Below are positions 27,872-33,517 of a DNA stretch of 33,517 bases, piece after piece. The stretch comes from Bacteroidaceae bacterium (GTDB taxonomy: Bacteria; Bacteroidota; Bacteroidia; Bacteroidales; Barnesiellaceae_A): contig JAGBHF010000083.1 in assembly GCA_017935645.1 (NCBI GenBank), positions 1-33,517 on the forward strand, given 5' to 3'. The position numbers were made by a program, and so were the translations under genes. The notes under the pieces are model-generated. The model saw nothing but the letters and a program-made list of their open reading frames with translations. It ran no database searches and was not told the origin of the DNA. Each line of letters starts with the position of its first letter. Within the stretch, counting starts at the first letter, position 1.

Positions 27872-29111
27872 TGTCGGTATTATTATTTGAAGGTGTGAAA
27901 CGTCTTTTTCTTGGCTGATTATTGTTAGGGTTGTTTGCAGGATTACCATTATTGCCCGACGCATGGTTATTATTTCCTCTACGTCGCTCGCCTCGGTTAT
28001 TATTGGACTGAGGGGCGTTTCCGGCACCTTTCTTCTTGCGCTTCTTATTATCAAATCGAGTAAGGCTGTCTTGTCCCACTACATCTTGATACTCCTTGCG
28101 CGACTGCTCGTGTTGTTGCTCCTCGCGCTCGAGTCTATCGGGCTTGATACCTCGGCGATTGAGAGCAATAATCTCAAAGGCACGACCGGCATCAATGGTA
28201 ACGAGGTTGGCAGGGATAGCCTTATCGGTCGAATAGGTTATCTTGCGGGCAAAAATATCCGACTTGAAGAAGTAGTAAACATTATCTTTAGTCTCAAGCT
28301 CCATCTCCTTCGACGGCATTTTCTTGCGAGCTTCGACATAGGCATCTACCTCAAAGTTCAAGCAACACTTAAGTTTGGCACATTGTCCGGCAAGTTTCTG
28401 AGGATTGAGCGAAATATCCTGATAACGGGCGGCACTTGTAGCTACCGATACAAAGTTTGACATCCAGCCTGCGCAACATAGTTCGCGTCCGCAAGGGCCT
28501 ATACCACCTATGCGACCGGCCTCTTGACGCACACCTATCTGCTTCATTTCGATGCGTACCCTGAACACCTCGGCCAACACCTTGATGAGTTGACGAAAAT
28601 CGACACGGTCGTCGGCAATATAGTAGAAAATGGCCTTGTTACCATCGCCTTGATACTCTACATCACCAATTTTCATATTCAAGCCCAAGTCCTCGGCTAT
28701 TTTGCGAGCACGTATCATTGTGCTATGCTCACGAGCCTTGGCCTCCTCATACTTTTCGATATCGTTGGGCTTGGCCTTGCGGTACACGCGCTTCAACTCT
28801 ACCTCGTGTTTGGGCGCATGCTTGCGCATTTGCAAGGGCACAAGATGTCCCATAAGAGTTACCTCACCAATATCATGACCGGGCGATGCTTCGACCGCAA
28901 CAATATCGCCCACCTCAAGTTTCAAGTGAGCTGTATTGCGATAGTAGCCCTTGCGCGTATTCTTGAAACGAACCTCTACCAGGTCGTTTTCTTGTTGCGC
29001 CTCGGGCAAGTCTTTCAGCCAGTCGTAGACTTCGAGCTTGGTCTCTTTGCGACGATAGTCTCGGGCATCAAATTCGCTCTTCTCTATATTTTCGTTGATG
29101 GAATTGTCCAT
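27825..29111 (-). CDS. ricT: PSP1-domain protein RicT-like
   Basis: A 428 aa homologue of RicT/YaaT, which in Bacillus is part of the iron-sulfur Ric complex that steers RNase Y. The PSP1 C-terminal domain (about 105-330) keeps the cysteines of GPCGRELCC (C207, C212, C213) and CAKLKCC (C244, C249, C250), the likely cluster ligands. From about residue 352 a disordered tail follows, rich in Asn, Lys and Arg (RKRRF, NNNRGERRRGNNN), which could bind RNA. It follows rny by 28 nt, a functionally telling position. RicA and RicF partners are not in the window. Confidence 0.9.
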   Translation of the reverse strand: MDNSINENIEKSEFDARDYRRKETKLEVYDWLKDLPEAQQENDLVEVRFKNTRKGYYRNTAHLKLEVGDIVAVEASPGHDIGEVTLMGHLVPLQMRKHAPKHEVELKRVYRKAKPNDIEKYEEAKAREHSTMIRARKIAEDLGLNMKIGDVEYQGDGNKAIFYYIADDRVDFRQLIKVLAEVFRVRIEMKQIGVRQEAGRIGGIGPCGRELCCAGWMSNFVSVATSAARYQDISLNPQKLAGQCAKLKCCLNFEVDAYVEARKKMPSKEMELETKDNVYYFFKSDIFARKITYSTDKAIPANLVTIDAGRAFEIIALNRRGIKPDRLEREEQQHEQSRKEYQDVVGQDSLTRFDNKKRKKKGAGNAPQSNNNRGERRRGNNNHASGNNGNPANNPNNNQPRKRRFTPSNNNTDNEGRQNNENKPKAEE

Positions 29112-29139
29112 AATTGTATAGATTGATTAAGCGAAAACT

Positions 29140-30681
29140 TTATTTGGCAAAGCTAACGGCACGAGTTTCGCGGATAACAGTAATTTTCACTTGTCCGGGA
29201 TAGGTCATTTCGTCTTGGATGCGTTTAGCAATCTCACCCGACAGACGCTCTGTCTCTACGTCATCAATCTTGTCAGCGCCTACAATTACGCGCAATTCAC
29301 GACCGGCTTGTATAGCATAAGTCTTGGTAACTCCGGGATAAGAAAGAGCTAATTGCTCAAGGTCGTTAAGACGTTTGATATAGGCCTCGACAATCTCGCG
29401 ACGCGCTCCGGGACGTGCACCCGAAATTGCATCACATACCTGAACAATGGGAGCCAATAGGCTGTTCATCTCGGTCTCATCGTGGTGAGCACCGATGGCA
29501 TTGCATATATCAGGTTTCTCTTTATACTTCTCGGCCATCTTCATACCAAGGAGTGCGTGTGGCAATTCGGGCTCCTCGTCGGGCACTTTACCTATATCGT
29601 GCAACAGACCGGCACGGCGCGCTTTCTTGGGATTAAGACCCAACTCCGAAGCCATAACAGCACAGAGGTTGGCTGTCTCGCGTGAGTGTTGCAAGAGGTT
29701 TTGACCATATGATGAACGATATTTCATCTTACCTACAAGACGGATAAGCTCGGGATGCAAACCGTGAATACCGAGGTCGATGGCAGTACGTTTACCGGTT
29801 TCGATAATCTCCTCTTCGATTTGCTTCTTAACCTTTGCAACAACTTCCTCGATACGGGCGGGGTGAATACGACCATCGGTAACGAGTTGGTGCAACGCCA
29901 AGCGTGCAATTTCGCGACGTACGGGGTCAAATGCCGAGAGAACAATTGCCTCGGGGGTATCATCGACGATGATTTCGACGCCGGTAGCAGCCTCGAGAGC
30001 ACGAATATTGCGACCCTCACGACCAATGATGCGGCCCTTCATTTCATCCGACTCAATATGGAATACCGTTACCGAGTTCTCAATAGCAGTCTCGGTAGCT
30101 ACACGTTGAATACTTTGTATGATGATGCGCTTAGCCTCTTTGTTGGCTGTGAGTTTGGCATCGTCCATGATGTCGTTGATGTACGATGCAGCCGATGTTT
30201 TGGCTTCGTCGACAAGCGATTGGATAAGACGCTCCTTAGCTTCTTCGGCCGAAAGACCCGATATGCGCTCAAGATTTTCAATCTCAGCCTTGTGCATCTT
30301 GTCGAGTTCTTGCTCTTTTCTCTCTACGATTTCGAGTTGTTTCTCATAGTTAGCTTTTGCAACATCTGCTTCATTCTTGCGACGTTGCACCTCACTTTGT
30401 TGTTGATTGAGTTGCATTTCGCGTTGCTTGAGCTTAGCCTCGGCCGACTGCAATTTCGAGTTGCGAGAGTTTACTTGTTTCTCCAACTCCGATTTGCGTT
30501 GCAAGAACTCCTCTTTTACTTCAAGCAATTTGTTCTTAGTCAGAACTTCAGCCTCTTTTTGGGCCTCCTCAATAATTGTTTTGGCGCGGTTGGCAAGTAC
30601 CGTCTTATTGATAATATGAGTTATAACAACTCCTGCTATCAATGCTACCACAGCCAAACTGATTGTTAGTATAATGCTCAT
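29140..30681 (-). CDS. rny: Ribonuclease Y
   Basis: Membrane-anchored endoribonuclease that starts decay and processing of mRNA. The 513 aa protein has an N-terminal transmembrane helix (about 3-25), a long coiled coil (30-140), a KH domain with [10 protein letters not shown] (216-225), and an HD domain with the metal-binding HDIGK (H361, D362). Length and order match the family. The downstream gene is ricT, and the upstream gap holds a structured RNA with a U-run only about 24 nt before this start, so rny must rely on read-through or a promoter within that gap or zapA. Confidence 0.96.
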   Translation of the reverse strand: MSIILTISLAVVALIAGVVITHIINKTVLANRAKTIIEEAQKEAEVLTKNKLLEVKEEFLQRKSELEKQVNSRNSKLQSAEAKLKQREMQLNQQQSEVQRRKNEADVAKANYEKQLEIVERKEQELDKMHKAEIENLERISGLSAEEAKERLIQSLVDEAKTSAASYINDIMDDAKLTANKEAKRIIIQSIQRVATETAIENSVTVFHIESDEMKGRIIGREGRNIRALEAATGVEIIVDDTPEAIVLSAFDPVRREIARLALHQLVTDGRIHPARIEEVVAKVKKQIEEEIIETGKRTAIDLGIHGLHPELIRLVGKMKYRSSYGQNLLQHSRETANLCAVMASELGLNPKKARRAGLLHDIGKVPDEEPELPHALLGMKMAEKYKEKPDICNAIGAHHDETEMNSLLAPIVQVCDAISGARPGARREIVEAYIKRLNDLEQLALSYPGVTKTYAIQAGRELRVIVGADKIDDVETERLSGEIAKRIQDEMTYPGQVKITVIRETRAVSFAK

Positions 30682-30703
30682 TTTACTTTAATTAATTGGT
30701 TAT

Positions 30704-30799
30704 ATAAAAAAACACACCACAGCATAGCCTCGTCAAAAGCTATCCAATGGTGCGGTAAGGTTTTTCACTATAGTATATCAAAGCCTCGTAAGGCTCTTA
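30704..30799 (-). ncRNA. ssrS: Candidate 6S-like small RNA between zapA and rny
   Basis: The ~95 nt gap is highly structured on the minus strand. A 5' hairpin AGCCT-TACG-AGGCT is followed by an AU-rich middle, then a stem CGCACCA/TGGTGTG (30748-30754 with 30713-30719) continued, across a 4x4 internal loop, by ATAGC/GCTAT. A run of seven U closes it (30706-30712). The 5' AGCCT could instead pair with AGGCT near the 3' end, giving the long rod with central bubble of 6S RNA. As I recall, 6S RNA is annotated between zapA and rny in Bacteroidales, and it follows zapA in E. coli. A plain terminator or attenuator is the alternative. Confidence 0.5.
30706..30754 (-). terminator. Intrinsic terminator ending the zapA-side transcript
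   Basis: Stem CGCACCA/TGGTGTG with inner stem ATAGC/GCTAT, followed by seven T on the minus strand. It would end the small RNA or zapA transcript just before rny. Confidence 0.7.
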
Positions 30800-31105
30800 T
30801 TACTTATTCTGGTCGAGATAAGCAGCTAATTCTTTCTCCAACTCACCCAGAGTGGCTTCTAAATTTTTCTTGGCATTAGAAGTCTCTATATATAATCTTG
30901 CAGTGAGCAGTGCTACCATGCCATAGTAAGAGGTACTATCCATACCCTTAAATCGGCTTTTATACTCGTTATAATATGCGTTTATCATCTTTGTAGCATC
31001 ACGAAATATCTTCTCCTCCTCGGTGTTACGCTTAACAGTGAGGCTGAAAGGGTGCTCTATATCGTTGAGTTTCACATTTATCTTGAAATACTCCGAAACA
31101 TCCAT
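30800..31105 (-). CDS. zapA: Cell division protein ZapA
   Basis: A 101 aa Z-ring-associated protein that bundles FtsZ filaments. The N-terminal domain (FKINVKLNDIEHPFSLTV, then EEEKIFRDATKMIN) and the long C-terminal helix ending ATLGELEKELAAYLDQNK are the ZapA plan: a small alpha/beta head and a coiled-coil tail for dimer and tetramer formation. It lies 4 nt after a coiled-coil gene, sharing its promoter. Confidence 0.9.
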   Translation of the reverse strand: MDVSEYFKINVKLNDIEHPFSLTVKRNTEEEKIFRDATKMINAYYNEYKSRFKGMDSTSYYGMVALLTARLYIETSNAKKNLEATLGELEKELAAYLDQNK

Positions 31106-31109
31106 GATA

Positions 31110-31424
31110 TTATCCGTTTAGTAAAGAGATACACTTATCTATTTCCCGCACCAATTTGGCAAATCTTTCTTTGTTCTCTTGCAATTGTCGGGTATCTAAC
31201 TCGGCTCGTTGCGAGATTTGCAGATTTTTATAGCGGACATCGCGCTGGGCTAATTCTTCGGTAAGCTCCTCAATTTTTTTATCACGACGCGCTATCTCTT
31301 GTTTCAAGCCTTCGCATTGTGCCTGCATATCGTTGCATCGCGCTTGTAAATTAGCATGTTGCGCTGTCAGCTCATTGATATGCGCTCGCAGTGATGTGAG
31401 TATTACCATTGAATTGTCGGCCAT
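31110..31424 (-). CDS. Small coiled-coil protein upstream of zapA
   Basis: A 104 aa soluble protein with no signal peptide or membrane segment. Almost all of it (about 10-95) is predicted by eye to be one coiled coil, with heptad-spaced Leu/Ile in LRAHINELTAQHANLQAR and IEELTEELAQRD. It ends LVREIDKCISLLNG. I do not recognise a named family. Being co-transcribed with zapA, it may act as a ZapB-like partner, but that is inference. The gene starts about 20 nt after a strong promoter motif. Confidence 0.8.
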   Translation of the reverse strand: MADNSMVILTSLRAHINELTAQHANLQARCNDMQAQCEGLKQEIARRDKKIEELTEELAQRDVRYKNLQISQRAELDTRQLQENKERFAKLVREIDKCISLLNG

Positions 31425-31443
31425 ATTACACCAAATTTTGCTA

Positions 31444-31476
31444 CAAAGATAATAATATTACTTGAATAACGACAAA
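31444..31476 (-). promoter_or_regulatory. Bacteroidetes promoter for the coiled-coil/zapA operon
   Basis: On the minus strand, TTTG (31473-31476), a 21 nt spacer, and TATCTTTG (31444-31451) match both boxes of the Bacteroidetes consensus (TTTG and TAnnTTTG). The ATG lies 20 nt downstream. It is the best promoter in the window. Its -33 box overlaps the T-run of the preceding terminator. Confidence 0.7.
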
Positions 31477-31509
31477 ACCCGAGGAAAATCTTACGACCTC
31501 CTCGGGTTT
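31474..31509 (-). terminator. Terminator of the pullulanase gene
   Basis: On the minus strand, AAACCCGAGG pairs with CCTCGGGTTT around a 15 nt loop, followed by TTTTG. It lies 46 nt after the pullulanase stop. The inverted repeat also has an imperfect T-rich run on the plus strand. Confidence 0.7.
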
Positions 31510-31554
31510 ATTATGATTTTTTAATATTAAATCTGTTTTATTATATAATCACCT

Positions 31555-33517
31555 TTAACGAGCCAATATGAGTGCCGAGCTGGGTGCAATTGTGGCTTTT
31601 GAGCCCTCAATTTTGACACTGCCGGCAAGGTCTATGTTACCATCATTAGCTATCACCATCCAGTTGCCTTCGGGTATCTCTATCTCGGCTGCATTGCTGC
31701 TACCGTTGAATGCAACTACTATCTGATTCCATTCGTCGCCACCGGCATTACCGTTGAGTGTATAGGCTACAACTTGCGCAGGTGTATTCTCAATGAATTG
31801 AAGATGCTCACGTACTTCCTCGGCTGTTGCCAGACGGAAGGCGGGGTGCGACTTGCGCAATTGGATAAGATTGCGATAATAGTCAAATTGCTCACGATTG
31901 CTATGCTTCAAGCTCCAGTCGATAGCATTGATTTCGTCGGGCGAACAGTAGCTGTTATGCACGCCTTTCTTGTCGCGGAAAATCTCCTCACCGGTAAACA
32001 TGAAAGGAACACCTTGCGAGGTAAACACAATGGTTTGAGCCAATCGTGCATAGCGTTGCAACGCTTTCTCGTCGGCCTCGGGCATCGATGCACGCAACTT
32101 ATCGGTCAAGCACATATCGTCGTGACATGACACGTAGTTGATAACTTGTGTAGGATGATTGGTATAGGGAGCTTTCGAATAATTTACAAGCTCATAGTTG
32201 ATTTGAGGATGCTCGATAGCACCAACAATACCAAACTTAACGCTCTCTTCACAGCCCTCGGCACCTGTGGCAAAACCACGACCGGTAGCTTGGCTGAAGT
32301 GTCCCTTGACACCATCGCGCAAGTCGTCGCTGAATACCGCTACGCCGGGTATCTTGTAGGCATTGGCCTTCATGGCACACTCCTCGTTGGGAATAACAGG
32401 TGCACCGGCAGCCCAACCCTCACCATACACAAAGATAGTGGGATCTATTTTGTCCAACTCGGCACGAACGGCCTTCATGGTCTCAATGTCAATCATACCC
32501 ATCAAGTCAAAGCGGAAACCATCAAGGTGATACTCTTCTGCCCAATATTTCACCGAATTAACAATGTAGTCGCGAACCATTTCACGCTCACTTGCCACCT
32601 CGTTACCACACGCCGAGGCATCGGCATAACTACCATCCTCGTTGTGACGATAGTAATATCCGGGAGTAGTAAGGCTGAAGTTCGAGCCATCATTGATATA
32701 TGTGTGGTTATACACAACATCAAGAATAACACGAATGCCATGTGCGTGGAGTGCTTGTACCATTTGTTTCATTTCGCGCACGCGGGTTGCAGGATCGAAA
32801 GCATTAGTCGAGTATGAGCCTTCGGGAACATTATAGTTTACAGGGTCATAACCCCAGTTATATTGTGCACTGTCGGGGCGACTCTCGTCAACCGAACCAT
32901 AGTCGTACGAAGGAAGAATATGCACGTGAGTGATACCCAATTCCTTAAGGTGGTCAATACCGGTCATCTCTCCCTCGGGCGAACGAGTACCCTCTTGTGT
33001 AAGCGCAAGGAACTTACCGGCATACTGGTTGCCGGCCGATGCATGTATCGAGAAGTCGCGGTGATGCATCTCATATATTATAATATCGGTAAACTTATCG
33101 AGCGCAGGACGAACATCATTCTCCCAACCTTCGGGATTTGTAGCTGCAAAGTCGATGATGGCAGCACGGCGACCATTTACGCCGGTAGCACGAGTATATG
33201 CACCGGGAGTTTCGGCAAGCCACTCTCCATTGTGAAAGATACTAAATGTATAAAATTTGCCATAGAGAGCTTCATCGAAAGCAACGCGCCAGGGTTCGCT
33301 ATCATTCTTGCGCTCCATGTAGCGTGTCTCTACAGCTTCACCACCTATACCTTCGTTATAAATTCGCACCATTACACTATCGGCTGTAGGTGACCAGAGT
33401 GTGAAGTTAGTTCCATTCTCACTTACAGTCATTTCCAAGTCATTACCTTTATAGGCGGGATAGTTATCATAATCGCCTTCGGTAACAGAAACAGTTTGGC
33501 AACTTGTCATAAGAGTA
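31555..33517 (-). CDS. pulA: Type I pullulanase lipoprotein (5' end outside window)
   Basis: GH13 enzyme that cuts alpha-1,6 branch points of pullulan, amylopectin or glycogen fragments. Numbering from the first visible Met, residues 25-115 are a CBM48-like beta domain. The type I pullulanase signature YNWGYDP is at 217-223, the nucleophile is D335 in GFRFDLM, the acid/base is E364 in YGEGW, and the third acid is near H463-D464. A C-terminal beta domain closes the protein. That Met (33510) is preceded in frame by Thr-Leu, and LMTSC looks like a lipobox, so the true start lies beyond the window edge and the enzyme is probably a lipid-anchored envelope protein. Only about 650 residues are seen. 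Confidence 0.93.
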   Translation of the reverse strand, partial: TLMTSCQTVSVTEGDYDNYPAYKGNDLEMTVSENGTNFTLWSPTADSVMVRIYNEGIGGEAVETRYMERKNDSEPWRVAFDEALYGKFYTFSIFHNGEWLAETPGAYTRATGVNGRRAAIIDFAATNPEGWENDVRPALDKFTDIIIYEMHHRDFSIHASAGNQYAGKFLALTQEGTRSPEGEMTGIDHLKELGITHVHILPSYDYGSVDESRPDSAQYNWGYDPVNYNVPEGSYSTNAFDPATRVREMKQMVQALHAHGIRVILDVVYNHTYINDGSNFSLTTPGYYYRHNEDGSYADASACGNEVASEREMVRDYIVNSVKYWAEEYHLDGFRFDLMGMIDIETMKAVRAELDKIDPTIFVYGEGWAAGAPVIPNEECAMKANAYKIPGVAVFSDDLRDGVKGHFSQATGRGFATGAEGCEESVKFGIVGAIEHPQINYELVNYSKAPYTNHPTQVINYVSCHDDMCLTDKLRASMPEADEKALQRYARLAQTIVFTSQGVPFMFTGEEIFRDKKGVHNSYCSPDEINAIDWSLKHSNREQFDYYRNLIQLRKSHPAFRLATAEEVREHLQFIENTPAQVVAYTLNGNAGGDEWNQIVVAFNGSSNAAEIEIPEGNWMVIANDGNIDLAGSVKIEGSKATIAPSSALILAR

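Noticed and set aside
27872..28054. Longer start for gldH
   Set aside because: It overlaps ricT by more than 200 nt and puts the lipoprotein signal far inside the protein.

Overview
The window looks like a chromosomal segment of a Gram-negative anaerobe of the order Bacteroidales. The evidence is a Bacteroidetes-type dcw (division and cell wall) cluster with a long MraY and a PASTA-tailed FtsI, a gldH lipoprotein gene, genes with almost no Shine-Dalgarno sequences, and several upstream matches to the Bacteroidetes promoter motif TAnnTTTG. The MurE DNPR motif points to meso-diaminopimelate peptidoglycan. I cannot name a genus from the sequence alone.

Layout. Bases 1-1239 are non-coding and packed with repeats: two ~180 bp direct copies, a ~266 bp nested inverted repeat, recurring TATAGACATAAG tags and many 5-8 bp micro-hairpins. 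A terminator near 1121-1165 closes the large minus-strand operon. Bases 1240-17988 hold fourteen tightly packed minus-strand genes, in transcription order rsmH, ftsL-like, ftsI, murE, mraY, murD, ftsW, murG, murC, ftsQ, ftsA, ftsZ, yqeY-like, serS. Together they make lipid II, export-linked septal peptidoglycan and the Z-ring. mraZ, usually first in this cluster, is not here. A divergent WG-repeat lipoprotein gene occupies the next position.

Bases 19243-23040 carry dusB, an M16 zinc peptidase and a cardiolipin synthase on the minus strand. Bases 23180-27351 are a plus-strand cassette of two different SGNH-fold proteins and an MBOAT acyltransferase, which resembles a cell-surface glycan O-acetylation machine.

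Bases 27377-31424 are a minus-strand group, in transcription order: a small coiled-coil protein, zapA, a candidate 6S-like RNA, rny (RNase Y), ricT (PSP1 domain) and gldH. It links RNA decay with division and envelope functions. An unusual 35 nt perfect palindrome spans the ricT stop and the 5' part of gldH. The window ends inside a type I pullulanase lipoprotein gene.

The most unusual material is the hairpin-rich repeat region at the start, the ricT/gldH palindrome, the rny-ricT pairing and the two-SGNH plus MBOAT cassette. Most of the rest is conserved housekeeping sequence.
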